64,000 nt of DNA from Pseudomonas fluorescens (GCF_001307155.1 NZ_CP012830.1:496001-560000), one strand, 5' to 3'. Positions 8,992 to 18,027 are shown, counted from the stretch's first letter. The notes: a model not told the origin generated them from the sequence alone. A program made the numbers and translations.

Positions 8992-9072
8992 CGGATACTG
9001 CCGCATTTTCCAAGCATCTCTAAAACGTAGCGAAAACGGCTCAAACGAAGTAGGAAAAAGGCGCAAGGCAGC

Positions 9073-9089
9073 GTTTACCCGAGGTAAAC
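9073..9089. promoter_or_regulatory. GTTTACC-cga-GGTAAAC hairpin between minC and minD
   Basis: A perfect 7-bp inverted repeat with a 3-nt loop lies in the 200-bp minC-minD gap, about 100 nt before minD. It could be an operator or an attenuating hairpin. No T-tract follows. Nothing else is recognisable in this gap. Confidence 0.35.
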
Positions 9090-9191
9090 CCCGCCCAACA
9101 CCGGATTCCAGCCAAGGCTGTCCGACTGCAGTAGTTTTCAGGAGATGTTTTTCAGGGGCTAAAAGTCCTTTTTCCTTAGGGGTGAAACACC

Positions 9192-10004
9192 TTGGCCAAG
9201 ATTCTCGTGGTTACATCCGGCAAGGGTGGTGTGGGTAAGACCACCACCAGCGCCGCTATCGGTACCGGCCTCGCTCTGCGCGGTCACAAAACAGTTATCG
9301 TCGACTTCGACGTCGGCCTGCGTAACCTCGACCTGATCATGGGTTGCGAGCGTCGCGTGGTGTACGACTTCGTCAACGTGGTCAACGGCGAAGCCAACCT
9401 GCAGCAAGCCCTGATCAAAGACAAGCGCCTGGAAAACCTCTACGTGCTGGCCGCCAGTCAGACCCGCGACAAAGACGCGCTGACCGTAGAAGGCGTGGAA
9501 AAAGTGCTCATGGCACTTAAAGAAGACTTCGAGTTCGTGGTCTGCGATTCTCCGGCGGGTATCGAGAAAGGCGCCCACCTGGCCATGTATTTCGCTGACG
9601 AAGCGATTGTCGTGACCAACCCGGAAGTCTCCTCGGTTCGTGACTCGGACCGCATGCTTGGCCTGCTGGCCAGCAAGTCGCGTCGCGCCGAGAACGGCGA
9701 AGACCCGATCAAGGAACACCTGTTGCTGACCCGCTACAACCCAGAGCGCGTAAGCAACGGCGAAATGCTCGGCGTCGAAGACGTCAAAGAGATTCTGGCG
9801 GTCACCCTGCTGGGTGTGATTCCGGAATCGCAAGCCGTACTCAAGGCTTCCAACCAAGGCGTGCCAGTGATTCTCGACGACCAAAGCGACGCCGGTCAGG
9901 CGTACAGCGATGCCGTCGATCGTCTGCTGGGCAAAACCGTGCAACACCGGTTCCTTGACGTTGAGAAGAAGGGATTCTTCGAGCGCCTGTTTGGAGGTAG
10001 ATAA
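9192..10004 (+). CDS. minD: Septum site-determining ATPase MinD
   Basis: A 270-aa membrane-cycling ATPase of the ParA/MinD family that carries MinC to the poles and is displaced by MinE. The deviant Walker A motif GKGGVGKTT is at residues 10-18 with signature Lys11. Next come [19 protein letters not shown] and a Walker B-type [12 protein letters not shown] near residue 117. The last residues ([12 protein letters not shown]) form the membrane-targeting amphipathic helix. The start codon is TTG, preceded by AGGGGTG; no ATG fits the conserved N-terminus. It overlaps minE by one base (TAATG), implying coupled translation. Confidence 0.97.
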   Translation: MAKILVVTSGKGGVGKTTTSAAIGTGLALRGHKTVIVDFDVGLRNLDLIMGCERRVVYDFVNVVNGEANLQQALIKDKRLENLYVLAASQTRDKDALTVEGVEKVLMALKEDFEFVVCDSPAGIEKGAHLAMYFADEAIVVTNPEVSSVRDSDRMLGLLASKSRRAENGEDPIKEHLLLTRYNPERVSNGEMLGVEDVKEILAVTLLGVIPESQAVLKASNQGVPVILDDQSDAGQAYSDAVDRLLGKTVQHRFLDVEKKGFFERLFGGR

Positions 10005-10258
10005 TGAATCTTTTTGACTTCTTTCGTGCCAACAAAAAAGTAAGCACCGCGTCGGTAGCGAAAGAGCGTCTACAGATCATCGTGGCGCATGAACGCGGCC
10101 AACGCAGTACCCCAGATTACCTGCCGGCCTTGCAGAAGGAACTGGTCGAGGTGATCCGCAAGTACGTCAATATCGGGTCCGATGACGTGCACGTCGCACT
10201 GGAAAACCAGGGCAGCTGCTCGATTCTGGAACTCAATATCACCCTGCCTGATCGCTGA
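10004..10258 (+). CDS. minE: Cell division topological specificity factor MinE
   Basis: An 84-aa protein of standard length. The N-terminal membrane-targeting and MinD-contact segment ([12 protein letters not shown], then [15 protein letters not shown]) is followed by the dimerisation domain ending LNITLPDR. It stimulates MinD ATPase and drives pole-to-pole oscillation. The start overlaps the minD stop (TAATG), and GGAGG sits about 5 nt upstream inside minD. A large hairpin follows the stop codon. Confidence 0.97.
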   Translation: MNLFDFFRANKKVSTASVAKERLQIIVAHERGQRSTPDYLPALQKELVEVIRKYVNIGSDDVHVALENQGSCSILELNITLPDR

Positions 10259-10276
10259 GTCGATCCGGCTGGAGCC

Positions 10277-10324
10277 ACGGCGGCTCAGGTCCTTTCCAGC
10301 AACGGAGAGGACCTGAGCCGCCGT
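10277..10324. terminator. Large hairpin after minE
   Basis: Arms 10278-10292 (starting CGGCGGCTCAGG) and 10309-10323 are perfectly complementary over 15 bp, with one more A-T pair outside and a 16-nt loop. No long T-run follows (TTGGCGTTTGTT), so it may act as a weak or processing-type terminator between minE and rluA. Confidence 0.6.
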
Positions 10325-10349
10325 TGGCGTTTGTTACGAGGCTGTTTTA

Positions 10350-10985
10350 ATGCCGCTGTCGAATATCCGCATCATCCATCAGGACGCCGCCGTACTGGTG
10401 GTGGACAAGCCTACCCTGCTGCTCTCCGTGCCCGGTCGCGCCGATGACAACAAGGACTGCCTGATCACCCGCCTGCAAGAAAACGGCTACCCGGAAGCGC
10501 GCATCGTCCATCGACTGGACTGGGAAACCTCCGGGATCATCCTGCTGGCCCGCGACCCCGATACCCATCGCGAACTGTCTCGACAGTTTCACGACCGCGA
10601 AACCGAAAAAGCCTACACCGCACTGTGCTGGGGCCAACCGGAACTGGACAGCGGCAGCATTGATTTGCCGTTGCGCTACGACCCGCCGACCAAACCCCGC
10701 CACGTGGTGGACCATGAATTCGGCAAACATGCGCTGACCTTCTGGCGCGTGCTGGAACGTTGCGGCGACTGGTGCCGGGTGGAACTGACGCCGATTACCG
10801 GCCGCTCGCATCAGTTGCGCGTGCACATGCTCTCCATCGGCCATCCGTTGTTGGGTGACGGGCTTTACGCTCACCCGCAAGCCCTGGCTGCCTGGCCACG
10901 CCTGTGCCTGCACGCCAGCATGCTCAGCTTCACCCACCCGCAAAGTGGCGAACGCTTGCGCTTCGAGTGCCCGGCACCGTTTTAA
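10350..10985 (+). CDS. rluA: RluA-family RNA pseudouridine synthase
   Basis: A 211-aa protein of the RluA subgroup, which isomerises uridine to pseudouridine in 23S rRNA and/or tRNA. The catalytic motif IVHRLDWETSGIILLAR contains the invariant Asp near residue 54. PITGRSHQLRVHM and GHPLLGDGLY are the other family blocks. The N-terminal S4 domain of RluC/RluD is absent, as in RluA. It follows minE in the order I recall for P. aeruginosa. The precise target uridines are inferred from the family. Confidence 0.88.
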   Translation: MPLSNIRIIHQDAAVLVVDKPTLLLSVPGRADDNKDCLITRLQENGYPEARIVHRLDWETSGIILLARDPDTHRELSRQFHDRETEKAYTALCWGQPELDSGSIDLPLRYDPPTKPRHVVDHEFGKHALTFWRVLERCGDWCRVELTPITGRSHQLRVHMLSIGHPLLGDGLYAHPQALAAWPRLCLHASMLSFTHPQSGERLRFECPAPF

Positions 10986-11001
10986 CGGTTACTACGACCC
11001 T

Positions 11002-11147
11002 TGTGGCGAGGAAGCTTGCTCCCGCCGGCCGGTCCGCGCTCGGGCGAAGCAGTCGTAACTCTGGCAAAAAGCGCTCCGCCTGACGGAACGCGGCAACTGG
11101 TTTTGGGGCAGCTCGCTGCCCAGCGGGAGCAAGCTCCCTCGCCACAG
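11002..11147. repeat. REP pair, GTGGCGAGGGAGC class
   Basis: TTGTGGCGAGGAAGCTTGC near 11001 and an inverted AGCAAGCTCCCTCGCCAC ending near 11145 flank about 90 bp of non-coding DNA between rluA and the aminopeptidase. This is the same doublet arrangement as 1992-2097. Confidence 0.8.
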
Positions 11148-11215
11148 GCTCCGCACCTGACGCACTTTATTCGATCAATACGTTAAACTCGCGGCACTGC
11201 TGTCTGGAGCTACTT

Positions 11216-12505
11216 ATGCGCGAAGAGTTGAACCAAGGCCTGATCGACTTCCTCAAGGCCTCCCCTACCCCATTCCATGCCACCGCCAGCCTTGTTCAGC
11301 GTCTGGAAGCGGCGGGTTATCAGCGCCTTGACGAGCGCGAGCCCTGGGCCACCGAAGCCAATGGTCGCTACTACGTCACGCGCAACGACTCCTCGATCGT
11401 TGCCATCAAGATGGGCCGCAATTCCCCACTGTACGATGGCATCCGCCTGGTCGGCGCTCACACCGACAGCCCATGCCTGCGGGTCAAGCCACAACCTGAA
11501 TTGCAGCGTCAGGGTTTCTGGCAGTTGGGCGTCGAAGTCTATGGCGGCGCATTGCTCGCCCCCTGGTTTGACCGTGACCTGTCGCTGGCCGGTCGCGTGA
11601 CCTTTCGCCGCGACGGCAAGGTCGAAAGCCAACTGATCGACTTCAAGACACCGATCGCCACCATTCCCAACCTGGCCATTCACCTCAACCGTGAAGCCAA
11701 CATGGGCTGGGCGATCAACGCACAGACCGAACTGCCGCCGATCCTCGCGCAATTTGCCGGTGACGAGCGCGTGGACTTCCGCGCCGTACTCACCGATCAA
11801 TTGGCCCGGGAACACGGTCTGAACGCCGACGTGGTGCTCGATTACGAGCTGAGCTTTTACGACACCCAAAGTGCTGCCGTCATCGGCCTGCATGGCGACT
11901 TCATTGCCGGTGCGCGCCTGGACAACCTGCTGTCGTGCTACGCCGGCCTGCAAGCCTTGCTGACAGCTGAAACCGATGAAACCTGCGTGCTGGTGTGCAA
12001 CGACCACGAAGAAGTCGGCTCCTGCTCGGCATGCGGTGCCGACGGCCCGATGCTCGAACAAACCCTGCGTCGTCTGCTGCCTGAGGGTGACGAGTTCGTC
12101 CGCACCATTCAGAAATCGCTGCTGGTCTCGGCCGACAACGCCCACGGCGTACACCCCAACTACGCCGACAAACACGACGCCAATCACGGCCCGAAACTCA
12201 ATGCCGGCCCGGTAATCAAGGTCAACAGCAACCAGCGCTACGCCACCAATAGCGAAACCGCAGGGTTCTTCCGTCATCTGTGCATGGCCGAAGAAGTTCC
12301 GGTGCAAAGCTTCGTGGTGCGCAGCGACATGGGCTGTGGTTCGACCATCGGCCCGATCACCGCCAGCCATTTGGGCGTACGCACCGTGGACATCGGCCTG
12401 CCGACGTTTGCCATGCACTCGATCCGTGAGCTGTGCGGCAGCCATGACCTGGCGCACCTGGTCAAAGTGCTGAGCGCTTTCTACGCCAGTCGCGAGTTGC
12501 CGTAA
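11216..12505 (+). CDS. apeB: M18 family aminopeptidase
   Basis: A 429-aa cytosolic zinc aminopeptidase of the M18 (aspartyl aminopeptidase) family. Metal and catalytic segments are visible: [13 protein letters not shown] near residue 82 (His), [14 protein letters not shown] near 230 (Asp), [17 protein letters not shown] near 262 (paired Glu), [10 protein letters not shown] near 305 (Asp), and a C-terminal [12 protein letters not shown]is. Length and motif order match the family throughout. CTGGAG lies before the ATG. It stands alone between REP elements. Its role is release of N-terminal residues, probably in peptide turnover. Confidence 0.95.
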   Translation: MREELNQGLIDFLKASPTPFHATASLVQRLEAAGYQRLDEREPWATEANGRYYVTRNDSSIVAIKMGRNSPLYDGIRLVGAHTDSPCLRVKPQPELQRQGFWQLGVEVYGGALLAPWFDRDLSLAGRVTFRRDGKVESQLIDFKTPIATIPNLAIHLNREANMGWAINAQTELPPILAQFAGDERVDFRAVLTDQLAREHGLNADVVLDYELSFYDTQSAAVIGLHGDFIAGARLDNLLSCYAGLQALLTAETDETCVLVCNDHEEVGSCSACGADGPMLEQTLRRLLPEGDEFVRTIQKSLLVSADNAHGVHPNYADKHDANHGPKLNAGPVIKVNSNQRYATNSETAGFFRHLCMAEEVPVQSFVVRSDMGCGSTIGPITASHLGVRTVDIGLPTFAMHSIRELCGSHDLAHLVKVLSAFYASRELP

Positions 12506-12515
12506 CGCAATCCCT

Positions 12516-12543
12516 GTGGCGAGGGAGCTTGCTCCCTCGCCAC
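12516..12543. repeat. REP hairpin after apeB
   Basis: GTGGCGAGGGAGC (12516-12528) and its perfect complement (12531-12543) are separated by TT. This single compact REP directly follows the apeB stop and may protect or terminate its transcript. Confidence 0.8.
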
Positions 12544-12644
12544 TGTCATTACGCGATGCTGCTGAACCATTTCTGACACGCATCAACCCACGTCGCACAA
12601 AAGCCACCTAGACTTACATCACCTTCCCCGACAAGGCTGTCGTC

Positions 12645-12821
12645 ATGATCTCGATGTCTGTGTTCAACTCCATGCTCATTCCGATTCTCTCGGGAATGAT
12701 CCTGCTGGCCATTGGCTTCAACTTTCGTGACAAGAACGCCGGGGTGCTCTCGATGTGGATCGGCATGCTGCTGATCCTCGCCACCGTGATTTACAAAATC
12801 CTCGCCAAGCTGAACGAATAA
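12645..12821 (+). CDS. Small membrane protein, 58 aa
   Basis: An ORF of 58 codons plus stop: MISMSVFNSMLIPILSG at the start and ILAKLNE at the end. It has two hydrophobic segments (about residues 9-24 and 33-50) around a charged turn NFRDKNAG, as in a helical hairpin in the inner membrane. AAGG lies about 9 nt before ATG 12645; ATG 12654 is an alternative. It lies alone between apeB and the mechanosensitive channel gene, 78 bp before the latter, and may share its transcript. I do not recognise a family; function unknown. Confidence 0.6.
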   Translation: MISMSVFNSMLIPILSGMILLAIGFNFRDKNAGVLSMWIGMLLILATVIYKILAKLNE

Positions 12822-12899
12822 AAGCACTGACTGCGCTCGCATTGGTTTTGCCCCGCTCGTACACTCGGTCGACCTGTACCCGTTGAGGTTGACCGCCTA

Positions 12900-15056
12900 G
12901 TGTTCGCTCGTCTTTTTGCCCTGCCGTCTACGTTGTTCATCTGCCTGTTGATGCTGCTTCCCGTGGCGCCTGCTCAGGCCGTCGGCCTGCCGAGCCTGCT
13001 CAACGGTTCACCAAAAGCCCAACCCGAAGCAACCGCACCGCTGGGGCAATCGCTGGACGAAGTGATCAAATCACTGGAAAACGATCAGCAACGAGCCAGG
13101 TTGCTGGCCGACCTGAAGAAACTGCGCGACGTCAGCAAAAAAGCCCAGACACCGACCGAAGATGGCGTACTCGGTTTGATCGGCGGCACCCTGGCCAACC
13201 TCGAAAAACAGTTTTCCGGCGCCGACAGCCCGCTCACTCGCTGGTCCGATGAGTTCGAACTGGCCAAGGACGAACTGAGCGCACTGATGCTGCCAGCCAG
13301 TGAATGGCTGCCGATGCTCTTTGCCTTCGCCCTGATCCTGATGCTCTGGAGCCTGCTCGCCGCTGCGCTGATCTGGCTCGGTCATCGCGTTCGAACGCGC
13401 TTCGGCCTGACCGAAGAACTGCCGCAACACCCCAAGACCTGGGACATGCTGCGCTTTGCCCTGCGTAAACTCGGCCCCTGGCTGATCGCGCTGCTGATTA
13501 CTGTCTACATGAGCTACGCCTTGCCCTCATCGCTGGGTAAATACCTGGCCATGGTGCTGGCTTATGCACTGGTGGTCGGTACCTGCTTCTCGGCGATCTG
13601 CGTGATCGCGTTCTCCGTGCTCGACGGCCCGCACCGCCATCGCGCCCTGTACATACTGCGGCACCAGGCCTTTCGCCCCCTGTGGCTGATTGGCAGTTTT
13701 GCAGCCTTCGGCGAAGCCTTGAACGACCCACGGCTGGTCACCAGCCTCGGCATTCACCTGGCGCACATCACCGCGACCATCGCCAATGTGCTGGCAGCGA
13801 TATTCACCGGCCTGTTCATCCTGCGTTTCCGTCGGCCCATCGCCCACCTGATCCGCAACCAGCCGCTGTCGCGGCGACTGACCCGCCGTGCACTGAGCGA
13901 CACGATCGAGATTCTTGGGACCTTCTGGTTCTTGCCTGCACTGGTGCTGGTGGGAATCTCGCTGTTCGCCACCTTCGTCTCCGCCGGCGACACCAGCACC
14001 GCGCTGCGCCAATCACTGATCTGCACCGTGCTGCTGGTGTTGTGCATGGTCATCAACGGCCTGGTCCGCCGCCACGCGCTCAAGCCACAACGCGGGGCAA
14101 AGCGTCATGCGCTGTATTCGGAGCGCCTGAAGAACTTCTTCTATACCCTCGCGCATCTGGCGGTGTGGCTGGTGTTCATCGAACTCGGCTTGCGGGTCTG
14201 GGGCATGTCGCTGATCCGCTTCACCGAAGGTGAGGGCCATGAAGTCAGCGTCAAACTGTTCAGCCTGGGTGGTACGCTGATTTTCGCGTGGCTGATCTGG
14301 ATCCTCAGCGACACCGCCGTGCACCACGCCCTCACCCGCTCGCGCAAAGGCCAGGCCAATGCGCGGGCGCAAACGATGATGCCGCTGATTCGCAACGTGC
14401 TGTTCGTGGCGATCTTCATCATCGGGATGATCGTCGCACTGGCCAACATGGGCATGAACGTCACACCGCTGCTGGCAGGTGCCGGCGTGATCGGCCTGGC
14501 CATCGGTTTTGGCGCGCAGTCGCTGGTTGCCGACCTGATCACCGGGCTGTTCATCATCATCGAAGACTCGCTGGCCATCGACGACTACGTGGACGTCGGC
14601 GGCCACCTGGGCACCGTCGAAGGCCTGACCATCCGCACCGTGCGCCTGCGCGACATCGACGGCATCGTGCACACCATCCCGTTCAGTGAAATCAAAAGCA
14701 TCAAGAACTACTCACGGGAATTCGGCTACGCGATCTTCCGCGTGGCAGTGCCGTACAACATGGAAATCGATGACGCGATCAAATTGATGCGCGACGTCGG
14801 CCAAAAAATGCGCACCGACCCGATACAACGCCGCAACATCTGGTCGCCGCTGGAAATCCAGGGCGTCGAGAGTTTCGAGTCCGGCAGCGCAATTCTGCGC
14901 GCACGGTTCAAGACCGCACCGATCAAACAGTGGGAAGTCTCAAGAGCGTTCAACCTGTCACTCAAACGCCATCTGGATGAAGCAGGACTGGATTTGGCGA
15001 CACCGCGCATGAGCATTCAAGTAGTAACCGCGGCCGGCGGGCTGGAGAAGGAATAA
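12900..15056 (+). CDS. Large MscS-type mechanosensitive ion channel
   Basis: A 718-aa inner-membrane channel protein. A signal peptide occupies residues 1-27 (VAPAQA cleavage). A periplasmic, partly coiled-coil region (about 35-125) follows, then roughly ten hydrophobic helices. The C-terminal third is the MscS core: pore-lining helix with ALANMGMNVTPLLAGAGV, the GFGAQSLVADLITGLFII block near 535-555, then the beta domain DYVDVGGHLGTVEGLTIRT. This architecture resembles the YbiO/YnaI-like long members rather than MscS itself. Start is GTG 12900. Role is inferred as osmotic-downshock release of solutes. Confidence 0.88.
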   Translation: MFARLFALPSTLFICLLMLLPVAPAQAVGLPSLLNGSPKAQPEATAPLGQSLDEVIKSLENDQQRARLLADLKKLRDVSKKAQTPTEDGVLGLIGGTLANLEKQFSGADSPLTRWSDEFELAKDELSALMLPASEWLPMLFAFALILMLWSLLAAALIWLGHRVRTRFGLTEELPQHPKTWDMLRFALRKLGPWLIALLITVYMSYALPSSLGKYLAMVLAYALVVGTCFSAICVIAFSVLDGPHRHRALYILRHQAFRPLWLIGSFAAFGEALNDPRLVTSLGIHLAHITATIANVLAAIFTGLFILRFRRPIAHLIRNQPLSRRLTRRALSDTIEILGTFWFLPALVLVGISLFATFVSAGDTSTALRQSLICTVLLVLCMVINGLVRRHALKPQRGAKRHALYSERLKNFFYTLAHLAVWLVFIELGLRVWGMSLIRFTEGEGHEVSVKLFSLGGTLIFAWLIWILSDTAVHHALTRSRKGQANARAQTMMPLIRNVLFVAIFIIGMIVALANMGMNVTPLLAGAGVIGLAIGFGAQSLVADLITGLFIIIEDSLAIDDYVDVGGHLGTVEGLTIRTVRLRDIDGIVHTIPFSEIKSIKNYSREFGYAIFRVAVPYNMEIDDAIKLMRDVGQKMRTDPIQRRNIWSPLEIQGVESFESGSAILRARFKTAPIKQWEVSRAFNLSLKRHLDEAGLDLATPRMSIQVVTAAGGLEKE

Positions 15057-15059
15057 CGC

Positions 15060-15444
15060 AAAAAGCAGACGCGCAGCCTCCAGGGCTGCATTCCTTTGCT
15101 GCACGTGGCAACGATCTAAAGCCGTTCGCGCTCTTACCACTCAGGCCGGCCGGCAGGCCGCCGTGCTTTGCTTTTGATCTACCGCCCCTTCGGGAGGCCG
15201 AGTGGAGGTGTTCATCAGGGGGTTGGCGCGCAGTGCCGTACGGCGCAGCCGGACACATCGAGAGGAGGTCGTCGCGCAGCAGACCGTAGGCGATGCCCCC
15301 TGATGGACACCGGAGTGAGGGAACGCCGAGCCTAGGCGAGGTGCCGTACGCTTGGGGCGAAGACCTTTGCTTCCTTTGGGGCGTCTGCCAAAGGGAGTCG
15401 CCGTCAGGGCGAAACCGCAAGCGGCCGTTACCGCAGGAATGGAT
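15060..15444. repeat. Structured intergenic element, possibly a Pseudomonas dispersed repeat
   Basis: This stretch has no convincing gene, although both strands contain spurious open frames. GGTGTTCATCAGGGGG (15207-15222) pairs with CCCCCTGATGGACACC (15296-15311) over 16 bp with one G-U wobble, enclosing about 70 nt. Inside is the palindrome GCCGTACGGC (15235-15244), partly repeated near 15342. Further on, CCTTTGG and CCAAAGG (near 15376-15398) form another small stem. I recall similar sequence recurring between genes in P. fluorescens genomes. It may be a non-coding RNA or a mobile repeat. Confidence 0.45.
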
Positions 15445-15732
15445 ATGTACACCTGCAAGAGGTTGGTCTGCTGTCAGGCCGTCATCGCGAGCAAGCTCAG
15501 CTCCCACAGTAGATCTATGTACATCTGCAAGAGATCGGTCGGCTGTCAGGCCGTCATCGCGGGCAAGCCCAGCTCCCACAGTAGATCTATGTACATCTGC
15601 AAGAGATCGGTCGGCTGTCAGGCCGCCATCGCGGGCAAGCCCAGCTCCCACAGTAGATCTATGTACATCTGCGGGAGATTGGTCGGCTGTCAGGCCGTCA
15701 TCGCGAGCAAGCTCGGCTCCTACAAGAGCAGG
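15445..15732. repeat. Four tandem copies of a 72-bp unit
   Basis: Units begin at 15445, 15517, 15589 and 15661, each starting ATGTACA(C/T)CTGC and spaced exactly 72 bp. Each contains one REP-like core (CATCGCG(A/G)GCAAGC) followed by an AGCTCCCACAGTAGATCT boundary; the last unit decays into CTCCTACAAGAGC. Because 72 is a multiple of three, frames on both strands stay open, producing artefactual repetitive ORFs. There are no spacers, so this is not CRISPR. Confidence 0.9.
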
Positions 15733-15751
15733 AGCAGGAACGGGAGCAGTT

Positions 15752-16465
15752 TCAGACCACATCCACCCCGACATGAATCGCATCATGCCGCCAAAACTCC
15801 AGATCACAATCGATCAACCGCCCATGCTGATCATAATTGACCCGCGCAATCCGCAACCCCGGACTGCCCACGGACACCCGAAGCGCAGCCGCCGCATCCA
15901 CCGACAACGCCGTCGGCACAATCTCGAAGCGCACCCGCCCATAGTGCAAATCATAATGCCGCGCATACAACTCGGTAATCGACTGATTGAGATCAAACGC
16001 CAGAATCCCCGGAAAAAACTGCGGATTCAGATAGTGCTCAACATACAAAACCAACCGCCCATCGATACGCCGCGAACGGCAGATCTGAATCACACTCGAC
16101 AACGCCGGCAGCTGCAACCAGGCACACACCGCCGCTGACGCCGGCTGCAACCGCGCCGAAATCACCTCGGTCGACGGTACCCGCCCCTGCGCACTGACCA
16201 TCGCGTGAAAGTGGCTGCGTTGCATCAGGTTGTACGCCAGACGCGGTGGCGAAACGAACCAGCCGCGCCGCTCCTCGCGATAAATCTGCCCCTGCGCCTC
16301 CAACTGCAACAACGCCTCACGCACAGTGATCCGCGTGGTCCCGAACAACTCACTGAGCTTGCGCTCGGCCGGCAGCTTGCTCGCGGGCGCCAGCAGACCG
16401 TGGTCGATCTGCTCCTGGAGCACCTGACCGATGGCTGTCACCGCTTTCGTTGCCTCTTCACGCAT
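15752..16465 (-). CDS. GntR family transcriptional regulator with UTRA domain
   Basis: A 237-aa repressor-type regulator of the HutC/UTRA branch. The winged-helix domain (about residues 1-75) contains LPAERKLSELFGTTRITVRE, the classic GntR helix-turn-helix. The UTRA ligand-binding domain follows (about 95-235). ATG 16465 was taken; a TTG three bases upstream is possible. It is divergent from the ABC transporter genes. A TGGACTAGACCA palindrome lies 15 bp before its start and a related site before the transporter, suggesting autoregulation and control of the cluster by a small, perhaps phosphorylated, ligand. The ligand is not identifiable here. Confidence 0.9.
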   Translation of the reverse strand: MREEATKAVTAIGQVLQEQIDHGLLAPASKLPAERKLSELFGTTRITVREALLQLEAQGQIYREERRGWFVSPPRLAYNLMQRSHFHAMVSAQGRVPSTEVISARLQPASAAVCAWLQLPALSSVIQICRSRRIDGRLVLYVEHYLNPQFFPGILAFDLNQSITELYARHYDLHYGRVRFEIVPTALSVDAAAALRVSVGSPGLRIARVNYDQHGRLIDCDLEFWRHDAIHVGVDVV

Positions 16466-16479
16466 CAACGTTACCTATC

Positions 16480-16491
16480 TGGACTAGACCA
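16480..16491. promoter_or_regulatory. Putative GntR operator 1
   Basis: TGGACTAGACCA lies within CTGGACTAGACCAG, a palindrome apart from the symmetric A/A positions. The TGGTCTAGACCA-like form is typical of HutC-subfamily sites. It is 15 bp upstream of the gntR start, where it could block that promoter. Confidence 0.55.
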
Positions 16492-16757
16492 GCACTGTTT
16501 CAGAGCAGGACTGCGCCAAAAAGCGCGTCCTGAAACGTATTGCAAGCCTAGGCAATACATATGACTGATCGATGACAAAGCCGCCGAACGGCTGATCCAG
16601 ACCTGTGCAAATAAGCGGCCAAGTCCTTGCAAACCGGCCTTCCGGCCATGGTCTACGCTTACTTCGCAGCCCTCACTACCGAGCGAAAAGAATGCGAGCG
16701 CGCCTGATACCGACATCAAAGTGTCATCCAGCTCACCTAAATTGGCTCAGGTATTGC

Positions 16758-16769
16758 TGACCTAGACCA
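16758..16769. promoter_or_regulatory. Putative GntR operator 2
   Basis: TGACCTAGACCA shares CTAGACCA and the TG edge with the site at 16480. It lies 45 bp before the solute-binding protein start, a plausible operator position for the transporter operon. The rest of the 345-bp divergent region shows no other clear feature. Confidence 0.5.
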
Positions 16770-16813
16770 ACAAACCGCAAACGCAGCGTTGAATACGCCC
16801 AAAGGAGCTTCGG

Positions 16814-17890
16814 ATGAAACAGCTTTTCCTGGCATCACTGTTAGGCTCGACCATTGCCATGTGCACCGCAGCCATGGCGGCTGATACCGATTTAAAAGCC
16901 TTGGAAGCCGCTGCGAAAGCGGAAGGCGCCGTCAACAGCGTCGGCATGCCCGATGACTGGGCCAACTGGAAAGGTACCTGGGAAGACCTGGCCAAGAACT
17001 ACGGCCTCAAGCACATCGACACCGACATGAGCTCGGCCCAGGAAGTCGCCAAGTTCGCCGCCGAAAAAGACAACGCCAGTGCTGACATCGGCGACGTCGG
17101 CGCCGCCTTCGGCCCGATCGCAGTCAAGCAAGGCGTGGTTCAACCGTACAAGCCAAGCACCTGGGCGCAAGTTCCGGACTGGGCCAAGGACAAGGACGGT
17201 AACTGGGCACTGGCCTACACCGGCACCATCGCGTTTATCGTCAACAAGAAGCTGCTCCACGGCTCCGAAGCCCCAACAAAGTGGGCTGACCTGAAGACCG
17301 GTAAATACAAGGTCTCCATCGGTGACGTGAGCACCGCTGCACAAGCCGCCAACGGTGTATTGGCCGCCGCCATCGCCAACGGTGGTGATGAGAAGAATAT
17401 TCAACCAGCACTGCTGATGTTCGCCGAGATCGCCAAGCAAGGTCGCCTGTCGCTGGCCAACCCGACCATTTCCACCATGGAAAAGGGTGAAGTCGAAGTC
17501 GGTGTGGTCTGGGACTTCAATGGCCTGAGCTATAAAGCCAAGATGGTCAACCCGGATGACTACGTCGTGCTGATCCCGTCCGATGGTTCGGTGAAGTCCG
17601 GTTACACCACCATCATCAACAAATACGCCAAGCACCCGAACGCCGCAAAACTGGCCCGCGAGTACATCTTCAGCGATGCCGGCCAAATCAATCTGGCGCG
17701 CGGTAACGCCCGTCCGATTCGTGCTGAAACGGGCCTGAAACTGCCTGCTGATGTCGCGAAAAACCTGATCCCGGCCGCGCAGTACGAAGCCGCCAAGCCC
17801 AAGCCGATCACCGACGCCGATGCCTGGGAAAAAACCTCCAAGGCCCTGCCGCAGAAGTGGCAGGAAGAAGTCATCATCAATATGCAGTAA
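16814..17890 (+). CDS. ABC transporter periplasmic substrate-binding protein
   Basis: A 358-aa periplasmic binding protein with a signal peptide (residues 1-22, cleavage after AMAA-type site). The mature protein has the two-lobe class II (iron/phosphonate/spermidine-like) fold: EAAAKAEGAVNSVGMPDDW at the N-terminus, ALAYTGTIAFIVNKKL near 135, and VGVVWDFNGLSY near 235. AAAGGAG precedes the ATG. The phosphoesterase, two permeases and the ATPase follow. The presence of hydrolases suggests a phosphorylated or phosphonate ligand; ferric iron is an alternative for this family. Ligand unknown. Confidence 0.88.
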   Translation: MKQLFLASLLGSTIAMCTAAMAADTDLKALEAAAKAEGAVNSVGMPDDWANWKGTWEDLAKNYGLKHIDTDMSSAQEVAKFAAEKDNASADIGDVGAAFGPIAVKQGVVQPYKPSTWAQVPDWAKDKDGNWALAYTGTIAFIVNKKLLHGSEAPTKWADLKTGKYKVSIGDVSTAAQAANGVLAAAIANGGDEKNIQPALLMFAEIAKQGRLSLANPTISTMEKGEVEVGVVWDFNGLSYKAKMVNPDDYVVLIPSDGSVKSGYTTIINKYAKHPNAAKLAREYIFSDAGQINLARGNARPIRAETGLKLPADVAKNLIPAAQYEAAKPKPITDADAWEKTSKALPQKWQEEVIINMQ

Positions 17891-17896
17891 TGCTGC

Positions 17897-17996
17897 ATCC
17901 GTAGGAGCAAAGCTTGCTCGCGATGCAGGCACCGCGATCTGTCTAACGAGCGCGGCGATACCATCGCGGGCAAGCCTTGCTCCTACAGGTTTTGAC
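17897..17996. repeat. REP doublet, GCGGGCAAGCC class
   Basis: GTAGGAGCAAAGCTTGCTCGCGAT (partly shown) and the inverted ATCGCGGGCAAGCCTTGCTC at about 17963-17982 flank 60 bp between the binding-protein gene and the phosphoesterase gene. It may set different expression levels of the abundant binding protein and the downstream genes. Confidence 0.8.
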
Positions 17997-18027
17997 GCTA
18001 CCACCTGATTTTGGAGTTTCCTCCCCC

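Noticed and set aside
15445..15732. Possible CRISPR array
   Set aside because: Units are contiguous 72-bp copies with no unique spacers, and no cas gene is present.
14962..15807. Repetitive open frames on both strands across the 72-bp repeats
   Set aside because: They remain open only because the repeat length is a multiple of three; they have no good start site and overlap the ends of the channel and GntR genes.
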